In this document: positions 24,485 to 33,088 of the stretch, in pieces | How the letters are laid out: the number at the start of each line of letters is the position of its first letter | Numbering within the stretch: the first letter of the stretch is position 1 | Assembly (NCBI GenBank): GCA_015075545.1 | Contig: JABTUC010000005.1 | Coordinates: 124,001-188,000 of the forward strand | DNA from: Ideonella sp. | GTDB lineage: Bacteria; Pseudomonadota; Gammaproteobacteria; Burkholderiales; Burkholderiaceae_C | Direction of reading: 5' to 3' | Length of the DNA: 64,000 bases | Translations under genes and position numbers: made by a program | Notes under the pieces: generated by a model | The model's database searches: none | What the model was told of the DNA's origin: nothing | The model's input: only the letters and a program-made list of their open reading frames with translations

Positions 24485-26452
24485 CTACGCGGTAGCCAGC
24501 ATCGGCGCTTCGGGCGACGGCACGCGCTCGAGGACGTCGAGCTTCAGCGTCGGCATCAGCTCGTGGTACGACAGCACGGGCAGGTCGAAGCACTCGGCCT
24601 CGATCAGCTTGCGCACGTGCCAGCGCACGTCGATCGCCGTCACCAGCGCCGCCGGCGAATGGCGGCGCACCGCGCCGACGATGGCCTCGCAAAGACGCCG
24701 CGCCGCCTCGGGCTCGAGCGCGAGCTGCGAGACGCCGCCATTGACGCGCACCGACTGGCGCAGCATCTCCTCGACCTGCGGCTGCAGCATCAGTGCACCC
24801 AGGCGTCCCTGTGGCGCGGCCATGTGGCTGATCTGGCGACGCAGCGCGACGCGGGTGAACTCGGTGAGCGCCAGCACGTCCTTGTCGCGCTGCGAGATCT
24901 CGGCCAGCGCCTCGAGGATGTCGCGCAGGTTGCGGATCGAGATCCCTTCACTGACCAGGCGGCGCAGCACTTCGGACACGCGCTGCAGCGGCAGCGCACG
25001 CAGCACCTCCTTGACGATGTCGGGCACGTCGGCCGACGCGCGGGTGAGCAGGTTGGTGGTGTCCTGCGCGCCGAGGAACAGCGGTGCGTTGCGGCGCAGC
25101 GCCTGACGCACCGGCTCGCCCAGCGCGACGTGCGGCTCGTCGGGCAGCGCACCCGCGGCGATCGGCACCTCGAACGCCAGCAGCTCCCAGCGGTCGGCCT
25201 CGGCCGGGTCGCTCTGGCCATGGACATGGATTCGCGGCAGGTTCAGGCCGAGGCCGAGCTGGAACTCGTCGAGCACGGCCTCCAGCGTGCGCGTCAGGCG
25301 CTGCGCCTGATGGTCGGCCAGCAGGCGGGCCGGCACGCGCAGCAGCAGCGGCACTGCCGGGCGCTGCTGCGGCAGCGCGGTGGCGGCCACCTGCGACGGC
25401 GTATCCAGGCGCTTGACCAGGCCCTGCAGCGCCGGGTTGCGTGCGTTCATCAGCTTGTCGCGCAGCGCCGGCGTGAGCAACGCGCCGCTGGCCAGCAGCA
25501 CGATGGCCAGCGCGAAGAACACCGCCATCGGGAAGCCGGGCACGAAGGCCATCAGCACGCAGATGCCGCCGGCCACCATCAGCACGCGCGGCTTGGCCAT
25601 CACCTGCTTGCGGATCGAATCGCCGAGGTGCTTGTCTTCCTCGTCGCTGGTGCGGGTGACGATCAGGCCGGCGGCCATCGCACCGAGCAGCGCCGGAATC
25701 TGCGCGACCATGCCTTCGCCGATCGTCAGGATCGAGTACTTGGTGACCGCGGTGCCGATGTCGAGGTCCTGCATCATCACGCCGATAGCCAGGCCGCCGA
25801 GCAGGTTGATGACGATGATCACGATGCCGGCGATGGCGTCGCCCTTGACGAACTTCATCGCACCGTCGAGCGAGCCGTGCAGCTTGCTCTCCATTTCGAG
25901 GTTGCGGCGCCGGCGCTTGGCCTCGTCCTTGTCGATCAGGCCCGAGCGCAGGTCGGAGTCGATCGAAAGCTGCTTGCCGGGCATGGCGTCGAGCGAGAAG
26001 CGCGCGGCGACCTCGGCCACGCGCTCGGCGCCCTTGGCGATGACGATGAACTGCACCACCGTGATGATCAGGAACACCACCAGGCCGACCACCAGATTGC
26101 CGCCGGCCACCACCTTGCCGAAGGTGTCGATGATGTGGCCGGCGTTGCCGTGCAGCAGGATCATGCGCGTGGTGGCGATCGACAGCGACAGGCGGAACAG
26201 CGTCGTCATCAGCAGCACGCTCGGGAACACCGAGAACTCCAGCGGCGAGGCGATGTACACGCCCAGCAGCAGCAGCACCAGCCCCGAAGCGATGTTGAGC
26301 GCCACCAGCATGTCGATCAGCCACGCCGGCAGCGGCAGGACCATCATCGCGACGATGCAGACGATGCCGCCGACCAGCAGCAGGTCGCTGTAGCGCGCGA
26401 ACGCGCCTTCGCGCGTCACCGCGGCGCTGCGGAAGTACGCCGACATGCTCAT
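24485..26452 (-). CDS. sctV: T3SS export apparatus protein SctV (LcrD/FlhA family)
   Basis: 655 residues. Eight membrane segments lie in the first about 320, with the family block F-V-K-G-D-A-I-A-G and the loop R-F-S-L-D-A-M-P-G-K-Q. The C-terminal cytosolic ring domain (about 330-655) forms the nonameric docking platform for chaperone-effector complexes. The ATG at 26452 overlaps the transglycosylase stop (ATGA), so the two are one unit. Confidence 0.97.
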   Translation of the reverse strand: MSMSAYFRSAAVTREGAFARYSDLLLVGGIVCIVAMMVLPLPAWLIDMLVALNIASGLVLLLLGVYIASPLEFSVFPSVLLMTTLFRLSLSIATTRMILLHGNAGHIIDTFGKVVAGGNLVVGLVVFLIITVVQFIVIAKGAERVAEVAARFSLDAMPGKQLSIDSDLRSGLIDKDEAKRRRRNLEMESKLHGSLDGAMKFVKGDAIAGIVIIVINLLGGLAIGVMMQDLDIGTAVTKYSILTIGEGMVAQIPALLGAMAAGLIVTRTSDEEDKHLGDSIRKQVMAKPRVLMVAGGICVLMAFVPGFPMAVFFALAIVLLASGALLTPALRDKLMNARNPALQGLVKRLDTPSQVAATALPQQRPAVPLLLRVPARLLADHQAQRLTRTLEAVLDEFQLGLGLNLPRIHVHGQSDPAEADRWELLAFEVPIAAGALPDEPHVALGEPVRQALRRNAPLFLGAQDTTNLLTRASADVPDIVKEVLRALPLQRVSEVLRRLVSEGISIRNLRDILEALAEISQRDKDVLALTEFTRVALRRQISHMAAPQGRLGALMLQPQVEEMLRQSVRVNGGVSQLALEPEAARRLCEAIVGAVRRHSPAALVTAIDVRWHVRKLIEAECFDLPVLSYHELMPTLKLDVLERVPSPEAPMLATA

Positions 26453-27240
26453 GATTGGTCTCCGCGGGCGATCAGGCGGCCGCTTTCGCTGACGGCGAAG
26501 GTGGTGCTCAGGCGCCGGTACACGGCGAGCACGTCGCGCACGTAGGCCTGCGTTTCCGGGTAGGGCGGCACCGCGCCGCCGGCCTTGTCGACCGCGCCCT
26601 CGCCGGCGTTGTAGGCCGCCAGCACGAGCCGCAGATCGTCGCCGTAGCGCGCGCGCAGCGTGCGCAGGTAGGCGGCACTGGCACGCACGTTGGCGGCGGC
26701 GTCGAACAGGCCCTGCTCGGGGTTGCTGACGCCGAAACGCTTGCCGGTGGCCGGCATCACCTGCATCACGCCGCGGGCGCCGGCCCTCGAAAGCGCGCGC
26801 GGGTTGTGGCGCGACTCGACGTGCGCAATGGCGTGCAGCAGCAGCGGATCGAGCTGATTCTCGCGAGCTGCCGCAATCAGCACCGGCGCCAGCGACATCA
26901 CTCGCAGTTCGTCGCGCGTCGGCGCCGTGCCAGGGTTGTCCTGCGGCAGTGCCGGCGCCCGTGTGCCGGCCGCGGGCGCCGCGGGGGCTGGCGTCATCGA
27001 GATCGCGACCACCGGCCGGTCGTACAGATCGAGCTGCGCCGCGCGCTGCACGGTCATCGGCGCGGCGAGCGACGCGCACTGCGCGTTGATCATGCTGAAG
27101 CGCTCGAGCCGGTCGGCCGACTTCTCGCCGAGCTTGCCGCTGCAGGTCTGCGCCTGCAGCGGGGCGCACAGCGCCAGGCCCAGCGCGGCGAGCGAAAACG
27201 GGGCGCGCCAGGCGCGCAGGTGGGTAGCCGAACCGGCCAT
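26449..27240 (-). CDS. T3SS-associated lytic transglycosylase (SLT family)
   Basis: 263 residues. Signal peptide cleaved after about A-P-L-Q-A (residue 28). The C-terminal SLT domain carries the catalytic Glu in A-I-A-H-V-E-S-R-H-N-P and the motifs G-V-M-Q-V-M-P-A-T and A-A-Y-N-A-G-E-G-A-V. It opens the peptidoglycan so that the injectisome can span the periplasm. It opens the unit with sctV and has its own hrp-box-like promoter and AGGAG. Confidence 0.92.
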   Translation of the reverse strand: MAGSATHLRAWRAPFSLAALGLALCAPLQAQTCSGKLGEKSADRLERFSMINAQCASLAAPMTVQRAAQLDLYDRPVVAISMTPAPAAPAAGTRAPALPQDNPGTAPTRDELRVMSLAPVLIAAARENQLDPLLLHAIAHVESRHNPRALSRAGARGVMQVMPATGKRFGVSNPEQGLFDAAANVRASAAYLRTLRARYGDDLRLVLAAYNAGEGAVDKAGGAVPPYPETQAYVRDVLAVYRRLSTTFAVSESGRLIARGDQS

Positions 27241-27270
27241 GCGGGGACTCCTGATTGGGAGGACTACCGA

Positions 27271-27299
27271 TGGGTTGCGCGGCCGATCGCCGCGGTTCA
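27271..27299 (-). promoter_or_regulatory. hrp-box-like promoter before the transglycosylase-sctV unit
   Basis: Minus-strand TGAACC (27294-27299), N16, CAACCCA (27271-27277), 30 bases before the ATG, the same distance as at sctC. Confidence 0.75.
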
Positions 27300-27344
27300 A
27301 TGCCCGCCGCCGGCGGTACAGGCGGCCTGCGGCGGGGCCGCGCT

Positions 27345-28751
27345 TCAGCGCGAGCGCAGCTCGACCGAATCGAGCGCGAGCGCGCCGCCCGAGGCCTTGA
27401 CGAAGGCCTGGCGCACCTGCTCGAGCGTGGCCTTGGGCGGCAGCGGCTGGAAATCGCTGCCGTTGACGCTCGCCGGCAGCTCGGCCAGCACGTCGCGCTC
27501 GGTGGCGAAGCAGGTCACCGTCTCGGGCACTCCGCGCGGATTCATCGTCAACTCGAAGCGCATCGAGCCAGGCAACTGCAGGCCGGTGGCCGGTGCCACG
27601 CGCGAGTCGCGCCGGAAGCGGTTGGGAAAGAAGCGGGTGAGCTGGCGCTTCTCGTCCTGCAGGTAGCAGTACACATGCGCGTCTCGGCTGGGCCGGATCG
27701 ACAGTTGCACGGCCTCGCCGCGCGCCAGCCGGCGGCCCTCGGCCGACGAGGCGACCTGCAGGGTCAGCGGCGACGCCGGCACCGCTGTGGCCGTGGCGGC
27801 CGCGGGTACCGTGGCACGCAGCCTGGCCTGCAAGCCGGCCAGGTCGGCGCCCAGGTAGGCCTTGAACAAGTCCAGCGAGAGTTTCGGTTCGGGCGACAGG
27901 CCGAGCGCGCTGCGCGTGCGCACCACCGCCTCCTTGAAGACGTTGCCGACGGTGCCGTCGATCGGGCCATCGTACGCCTGGCGCATGCGCAATTGCTGCT
28001 GGAAGTAGGCCACGAGTTCGGTCGGGCGTGCGGCCATCGCGTCGTACCAGTCCTGCGTCTGGGCACCCACCGCGGGGTTGTCGGCGCCGATGCCGATGCA
28101 GCGCCAGTACGGCACCTTGGCGAAGCGGCCGAACAGCTCGATCGCCGCCAGCTCCGCCAGCGCGCGCTGTGCCTGCGCGAGGCCGGCGGCGGGCACCGCC
28201 AGCGGCTGGCCGAACTCGACGAACTCGACGCGGCCATCGCGCAGCAATGCGGCGTTGCGCGTCGCGGCACCAGGGACGACGCTCATGTCGTGCCTGCTCA
28301 GCAGCGCCAGATCGAGCCCGATCGTGCCGCCGTCGAGCGTGCGCAGCGTGCCGCGCAGCGCGTACTGTGGCGTCACCGCGTAGGGCGCACCCGCCGTGGC
28401 GCCGCTCGCGGCAGCCTGGCTGCCCGCGGCGTCGGCAACGATCAGGCGGATCGCGCGGCTGCGCTGCGTCATGTCGGAGACCGCGGCGACCAGCACGTCG
28501 CGCGCGCCGGTCTGCGCCTTGCGCTGCGACGGGTCGGCCAGTTCCTCGATGGCCACCGAGAGGTCGCGCACGCCGTGGTCGAGCAGCAGCGTGTCCATGC
28601 AGCGCAGTGCCGGTCCGAACGAGCTGGTCGGTGGCACGCTGGCGAGCGGCCCGGCGCTCGGTGTCTGGCCGCTGGTGGCGCACGCGGCGGCCAGCAGGCA
28701 GGCGCCGAGCGCGGCGGCGAGTCGGGCGAGGCGGCCCGCGATGCTGGGCAT
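27345..28751 (-). CDS. CsgG-like / DUF4384 lipoprotein, probably T3SS-regulon member
   Basis: 468 residues. Lipoprotein signal with L-A-A-A-C (Cys24). Residues 45-200 resemble the CsgG-type periplasmic fold (repeated beta strands, R-G-T-L-R-T-L-D-G). Residues 230-290 contain a peptidoglycan-binding-like motif (Q-A-Y-D-G-P-I-D-G-T-V-G). The C-terminal part (about 340-450) reads as DUF4384: L-S-I-R-P-S-R-D-A-H-V-Y-C-Y-L-Q and F-F-P-N-R-F. It lies just upstream of the transglycosylase in the same direction and has a hrp-box-like motif 80 bases before its ATG, so it appears co-regulated with the secretion machine. Its role is unknown; an envelope or pilotin-like function is only a suggestion. Confidence 0.8.
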   Translation of the reverse strand: MPSIAGRLARLAAALGACLLAAACATSGQTPSAGPLASVPPTSSFGPALRCMDTLLLDHGVRDLSVAIEELADPSQRKAQTGARDVLVAAVSDMTQRSRAIRLIVADAAGSQAAASGATAGAPYAVTPQYALRGTLRTLDGGTIGLDLALLSRHDMSVVPGAATRNAALLRDGRVEFVEFGQPLAVPAAGLAQAQRALAELAAIELFGRFAKVPYWRCIGIGADNPAVGAQTQDWYDAMAARPTELVAYFQQQLRMRQAYDGPIDGTVGNVFKEAVVRTRSALGLSPEPKLSLDLFKAYLGADLAGLQARLRATVPAAATATAVPASPLTLQVASSAEGRRLARGEAVQLSIRPSRDAHVYCYLQDEKRQLTRFFPNRFRRDSRVAPATGLQLPGSMRFELTMNPRGVPETVTCFATERDVLAELPASVNGSDFQPLPPKATLEQVRQAFVKASGGALALDSVELRSR

Positions 28752-28831
28752 TGAAATCCTTCGTGCGGTCAGGCGCGGACCGGCGCGGCCGGTCGGCCTG
28801 CCAGCGTGGTTGTACACCGTGAAGCAGTGGC

Positions 28832-28860
28832 TCGGTTGCCTGCGCGCGCCGATCGGTTCA
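28832..28860 (-). promoter_or_regulatory. hrp-box-like promoter before the DUF4384 lipoprotein gene
   Basis: Minus-strand TGAACC (28855-28860), N16, CAACCGA (28832-28838), 80 bases before the ATG, in the 134-base gap after the ETF-ubiquinone oxidoreductase gene. It marks the upstream border of the secretion cluster. Confidence 0.65.
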
Positions 28861-28885
28861 ATCGCCGCCGCTCGGCCGTGCCGGC

Positions 28886-30568
28886 TCACATGCCGACGTA
28901 GTTCGGCCCGCCGCCGCCCTCGGGGGCGACCCAGACGATGTTCTGCCGCGGATCCTTGATGTCGCAGGTCTTGCAGTGCACGCAGTTCTGCGCATTGATC
29001 TGCAAGCGCTCGGTGCCGTCGTCGCCGGCCACGAACTCGTAGACCCCGGCCGGGCAGTAGCGCGCCTCGGGCCCGGCATAGATCTTCCAGTTCACCTCGA
29101 CCGGGATCGACGCGTCCTTCAGCGTCAGGTGAGCGGGCTGGTCCTCGGCATGGTTGGTGTTGCTGACGAACACCGAACTCAGGCGATCGAAGCTGAGCTT
29201 GCCGTCGGGCTTGGGGTAGTCGATCTTCGCGCACTGTGCGGCCGGCAGCAGGTACTCGTGGTCGCTCTTGCTGCCGTGCAGCGTCCACGGCGGGCTCTGG
29301 ATGCCGAGCTTGGGCAGCAGCCAGTGCTCGATGCCGGTCATCAGGTTGCCGACCCACTTGCCCTTCTTGAACCACAGCTTGAAGTTGCGCGTGCGCTGCA
29401 GTTCGGCGTGCAGCCAGCTCGCCTCGAACGCGGCCGGGTAGGCGCTCAGCTCGTCGTGTGCGCGCCCGGCGGCGAGCGCCTCGACGATCGCCTCGGCGCA
29501 CAGCATGCCGCTCTTGATCGCCGCGTGGCTGCCCTTGATGCGCGCGGCGTTCATGTAGCCGGCGTCGCAACCGACCAGCGCGCCGCCGGGGAACACCGTC
29601 TTGGGCAGCGCCTGCAGCGAGCCGTTGTTGATCGCGCGCGCGCCATAGCCCAGGCGCTTGCCGCCCTCGATGTGCGCGCGGATCGCCGGGTGCGTCTTCC
29701 AGCGCTGCGTCTCCTCGAACGGGTTGAGGTACGGGTTGGCGTAGTCCAGGCCGATCACGAAGCCGAGCGACACCTTGCGCTCGGCCAGGTGGTAGACGAA
29801 GCCGCCGCCGAAGGCGTCGGTCATCGGCCAGCCCGCGGTGTGTACCACCAGGCCGGGCCTGGCCTTGTCGGCCGGCACTTCCCACAGCTCCTTGATGCCG
29901 ATCGCGTAGCTCTGCGGGTCGCGACCCTGGGTGAGCTCGAAGCGCGCCAGCAACTGCTTGCCGAGGTGGCCGCGCGCGCCTTCGGCGAACACGGTGTACT
30001 TGCCGTGCAGCTCCATGCCGAGCTGAAAGCCGTCGTGCGGCTCGCCGTTCTTGCCGATGCCGACGTTGCCGGTGGCCACGCCCTTGACGCGGCCCTGCTC
30101 GTCGTAGAGCACCTCGGCCGCCGCGAATCCCGCGAACACCTCGACTCCGAGCGCCTCGGCCTGCTGCGCCAGCCACTTGACCACGTCTTCGAGCGAGACC
30201 ACGTAGCAGCCGTCGTTGTGCAGGTTGCGCGGCACCAGCCAGTTCGGCGTGCGGTGCGCGCCGGTGGCCGACAGGAACAGCACGTCGTCGCCGGTGACCG
30301 GCTGGGCGAGCGGTGCACCGAGCGCCTGCCAGTCGGGGAACAGTTCGCCGATCGCGCGCGGATCCATCACCGCGCCCGAGAGAATGTGCGAGCCGGGCTC
30401 CGAGCCTTTCTCGAGCACCACCACCGACACCTCGCGCCCAGCCTTGGCGCCCAACTGCTTGAGGTGAATCGCGGTGGCCAGCCCCGCGGGCCCGGCGCCG
30501 ACGACCACGACGTCGTACTCCATGGCCTCGCGCGGGCCGTACTGGGCAAGGATTTCCTGCGGCGTCAT
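28886..30568 (-). CDS. Electron transfer flavoprotein-ubiquinone oxidoreductase
   Basis: 560 residues. Membrane-peripheral flavoprotein that passes electrons from reduced ETF (fatty- and amino-acid dehydrogenases) to ubiquinone. FAD fingerprint V-V-V-G-A-G-P-A-G-L-A (about 20-30). The C-terminal [4Fe-4S] site has Cys residues in C-V-H-C-K-T-C-D-I-K (about 530-540), with an earlier Cys in R-Y-C-P-A-G. The ATG at 30568 has GGAAG upstream. It is unrelated to the secretion genes it borders. Confidence 0.95.
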   Translation of the reverse strand: MTPQEILAQYGPREAMEYDVVVVGAGPAGLATAIHLKQLGAKAGREVSVVVLEKGSEPGSHILSGAVMDPRAIGELFPDWQALGAPLAQPVTGDDVLFLSATGAHRTPNWLVPRNLHNDGCYVVSLEDVVKWLAQQAEALGVEVFAGFAAAEVLYDEQGRVKGVATGNVGIGKNGEPHDGFQLGMELHGKYTVFAEGARGHLGKQLLARFELTQGRDPQSYAIGIKELWEVPADKARPGLVVHTAGWPMTDAFGGGFVYHLAERKVSLGFVIGLDYANPYLNPFEETQRWKTHPAIRAHIEGGKRLGYGARAINNGSLQALPKTVFPGGALVGCDAGYMNAARIKGSHAAIKSGMLCAEAIVEALAAGRAHDELSAYPAAFEASWLHAELQRTRNFKLWFKKGKWVGNLMTGIEHWLLPKLGIQSPPWTLHGSKSDHEYLLPAAQCAKIDYPKPDGKLSFDRLSSVFVSNTNHAEDQPAHLTLKDASIPVEVNWKIYAGPEARYCPAGVYEFVAGDDGTERLQINAQNCVHCKTCDIKDPRQNIVWVAPEGGGGPNYVGM

Positions 30569-30691
30569 GAGCGCTTCCGGTGGTCGGCGCTGTCGCGCAG
30601 CGCGCGCCGATTCTAGGTCGCCCGCGCTGCAGCGGCGCCGATGCGCGAGTCGCGTGCTATCGTCGGCGCCCGCAGTGAAGGGAGCACGCGA

Positions 30692-31477
30692 GTGAGCTAC
30701 ACCATCGATCTGTCTGGCCGCGTCGCCCTGGTCACCGGCGCGTCCAGCGGCCTGGGCGCGCAGTTCGCGCGCACGCTGGGCAAGGCGGGCGCCGCGGTGG
30801 TGCTGGCGGCGCGCCGCGTCGAGCGGCTCAAGACGCTGCGCGCCGAGATCGAGGCCGCCGGCGGCGACGCGCACGTGGTGGCGCTCGACGTCACCGACCC
30901 ACGCAGCATCAAGGCGGCGGTGGCGCACGCCGAAACCGAGATGGGCGCGATCGACATCCTGGTCAACAACGCCGGCGTCGGCACCACGCAGCACCTGTCG
31001 GAGGTGACGCCCGAAGACTACGACTTCGTGATGAACACCAACACGCGCGGCGCCTTCTTCGTCGCGCAGGAGGTCGCCAAGCGCATGATCGCGCGCGCCA
31101 AGGGCACGGCCCCCGGCACCTACACCGGCGGGCGCATCGTCAACATCGCGTCGGTGGCCGGCCTGCGCGTAGGCAGCCGCATCGGCGTGTACTGCATGAG
31201 CAAGGCCGCGGTGGTGCACATGACGCGCGCGATGGCGCTCGAGTGGGGCCGCTTCGGCATCAACATCAATGCCCTGTGCCCGGGCTACATCGACACCGAG
31301 ATCAACCACCACCAGTGGCAGACCGAAGGCGGCCAGAAGCTGATCGCTTCGCTGCCGCGCAAGCGTGTGGGCGAAGCCAAGGATCTCGATACGGCGCTGA
31401 TGATGCTGTGCGCCAACGAGAGCCACTTCGTCAACGGCACGGTGCTGGTGGCCGACGACGGCTCCGCGTTGGCTTGA
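30692..31477 (+). CDS. SDR family oxidoreductase
   Basis: 261 residues from a GTG at 30692, chosen because AAGGGAG lies 8 bases before it and the Rossmann fold begins at once (the frame runs further upstream without a ribosome site). It has the NAD(P) motif T-G-A-S-S-G-L-G, N-N-A-G at about 92, catalytic Ser (I-A-S-V), and Y-C-M-S-K. It is a classical short-chain dehydrogenase; the substrate cannot be told (3-oxoacyl or 3-hydroxyacyl-CoA type are common for this length). It ends where yceH begins. Confidence 0.9.
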   Translation: MSYTIDLSGRVALVTGASSGLGAQFARTLGKAGAAVVLAARRVERLKTLRAEIEAAGGDAHVVALDVTDPRSIKAAVAHAETEMGAIDILVNNAGVGTTQHLSEVTPEDYDFVMNTNTRGAFFVAQEVAKRMIARAKGTAPGTYTGGRIVNIASVAGLRVGSRIGVYCMSKAAVVHMTRAMALEWGRFGININALCPGYIDTEINHHQWQTEGGQKLIASLPRKRVGEAKDLDTALMMLCANESHFVNGTVLVADDGSALA

Positions 31478-31488
31478 CGGCCGCTCCC

Positions 31489-32151
31489 GTGCGCTCGTTG
31501 ACCGCGGTCGAAGCACGTATCCTCGGCGTGCTGGTGGAGAAGCAGGCCACCGTCCCCGACACCTATCCGCTGTCGCTCAACGCGCTGGTCGCGGGCTGCA
31601 ACCAGAAGACCGCGCGCGACCCGGTGATGATCATCGGCGACGACGCCGCGCTGCAGGCGATCGACGCGCTGCGCGCGGCCAGCCTGGTGGTCGAGTCGAG
31701 CGGCTCGCGCGTCGCGCGCTACGAGCACAACCTGGCGCGTGCCTGGTCGCTGCCGGGTGCGTCGGTGGCGTTGCTGGCGGTGCTGATGCTGCGCGGGCCG
31801 CAGACCGCGGCCGAGCTGCGCGCCAACGGCGAGCGGCTGCACCGCTTCGCCGACATCTCGTCGGTCGAGGGCTTTCTCGACGAACTGCAGGCGAAGACCC
31901 CGCCCTATGTGCGCAAGCTGGCGCGTGCGCCGGGCGAGCGCGAGGCGCGCTGGGTGCACCTGCTGTGCGGCGAGCCGGCGCTGCCGTTGCTGCCGGCGGC
32001 GCCGTCGCCCGACGACGGCCTGCAGGCCGCCGCCGGCGAACTGGCCGCGATTCGCGCCGAGCAGGCGCGGCTGATCGCGCAGGTCGAGGAGCTGCGTGCC
32101 GCCGTGGCACGGCTGGCCGCGCAGGGGCAGCCGAAGGAGGGTGGCAGGTGA
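31489..32151 (+). CDS. yceH: YceH family protein (DUF480)
   Basis: 220 residues. Two winged-helix domains of the DUF480/YceH family (E-A-R-I-L-G-V-L-V-E-K-Q near the start, N-Q-K-T-A-R-D-P-V-M, L-M-L-R-G-P-Q-T), then a short coiled coil. The GTG at 31489 is used; a TTG at 31474 would overlap the SDR stop (TTGA) and is an alternative. Cellular role not established. It overlaps the next gene by 4 bases. Confidence 0.88.
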   Translation: MRSLTAVEARILGVLVEKQATVPDTYPLSLNALVAGCNQKTARDPVMIIGDDAALQAIDALRAASLVVESSGSRVARYEHNLARAWSLPGASVALLAVLMLRGPQTAAELRANGERLHRFADISSVEGFLDELQAKTPPYVRKLARAPGEREARWVHLLCGEPALPLLPAAPSPDDGLQAAAGELAAIRAEQARLIAQVEELRAAVARLAAQGQPKEGGR

Positions 32152-32567
32152 GGTTCGAGGCGCCCGCGCACAAGAAGCTCGTCTTCGAGACGCTGATCCC
32201 GATCCGCTGGGGCGACATGGACGCGATGGGCCACGTCAACACCGCGGTCTACTTCCGCTACATGGAGACCGCGCGCATCGACTGGTGCAGCAGCCTGGGC
32301 TGCATGCCCGAGCAGTCGACGCAGGGGCCGGTGGTCGTCAACGCCTACTGCAGCTTCGTCAGGCAGTTGCGCTACCCCGGCGACGTGCGCGTCAGGCACT
32401 ACGTGACCACGGTGGGCAAGACCAGCCTCGACACCTACGTGACGATGGAGCGCAGCGACGACCCCGGCACCGTCTGGGCCGAGGGCGGCGCGCGCATGGT
32501 GTGGATCGACTTCGCGAGCAACCAGTCGGTGCCGTTGCCGCAGTGGCTGCGCGAGCAGGTCGCATGA
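32148..32567 (+). CDS. Acyl-CoA thioesterase, 4-hydroxybenzoyl-CoA thioesterase/YbgC-like
   Basis: 139 residues, hot-dog fold. The motif I-R-W-G-D-M-D-A-M-G-H-V-N-T carries the catalytic Asp. The GTG at 32148 overlaps the yceH stop (GTGA), and AAGGAGG lies 7 bases before it. Hydrolyses a CoA thioester; the exact substrate is unknown. It is coupled to the downstream bacterioferritin-like gene by ATGA. Confidence 0.9.
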   Translation: MRFEAPAHKKLVFETLIPIRWGDMDAMGHVNTAVYFRYMETARIDWCSSLGCMPEQSTQGPVVVNAYCSFVRQLRYPGDVRVRHYVTTVGKTSLDTYVTMERSDDPGTVWAEGGARMVWIDFASNQSVPLPQWLREQVA

Positions 32568-33052
32568 AACGATCGGCATCGAGACTGCGGGGCGATCCGG
32601 TGGTGGTGGCCCACCTCAACGAATACCTTTCGTACGAATTGACGGGCCACCGGCAGTACCTGATTCACGCCGGCATGTGCCGCCACTGGGGTTTCGAGCG
32701 GCTGGCGAAGCTTCAGGATGCTTACTGGGCGGAGGAGGTCCAGCACGCCGCGAAGATCATCGCCCGCATCCTCATGCTCGGTGGCGCCGCGACACCGCGC
32801 GAACTGCGGCCGATCGCCGGCGCTGCCTCGGTGCCCGAGCAGTTGGCGCTCGATCGCACGCTGGTGATGCAGGCGATGGTGCACCTGCAGGGCGCGATCG
32901 CCGATTGCGAGCGCCTTGCCGACTACGTGAGCCGCGATCTGCTGGTCGAGATGCGCGACGACGAGGAACGCCATCTCGATTGGCTCGATATCGAGCTCGC
33001 GCTGATCGAGAAGCTGGGACCGAAGAACTACTTGCAGTCTCAGCTCGGCTGA
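32564..33052 (+). CDS. Bacterioferritin-like protein with altered heme and ferroxidase residues
   Basis: 162 residues, four-helix ferritin-like fold aligning end to end with E. coli Bfr. Ferroxidase residues Glu25, Tyr32, Glu58, His61, Glu134 and His137 are kept, but the position of the ferroxidase ligand Glu94 is Val101, and the heme-ligating Met52 is Val59. Heme binding and normal diiron oxidation are therefore doubtful; it may be a partner subunit of a second Bfr or a storage/repair protein. It is translationally coupled to the thioesterase (ATGA). Confidence 0.85.
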   Translation: MKRSASRLRGDPVVVAHLNEYLSYELTGHRQYLIHAGMCRHWGFERLAKLQDAYWAEEVQHAAKIIARILMLGGAATPRELRPIAGAASVPEQLALDRTLVMQAMVHLQGAIADCERLADYVSRDLLVEMRDDEERHLDWLDIELALIEKLGPKNYLQSQLG

Positions 33053-33088
33053 GCCTTGCTGCGCCGACTGCGGCGCCGCCGCGGATCG

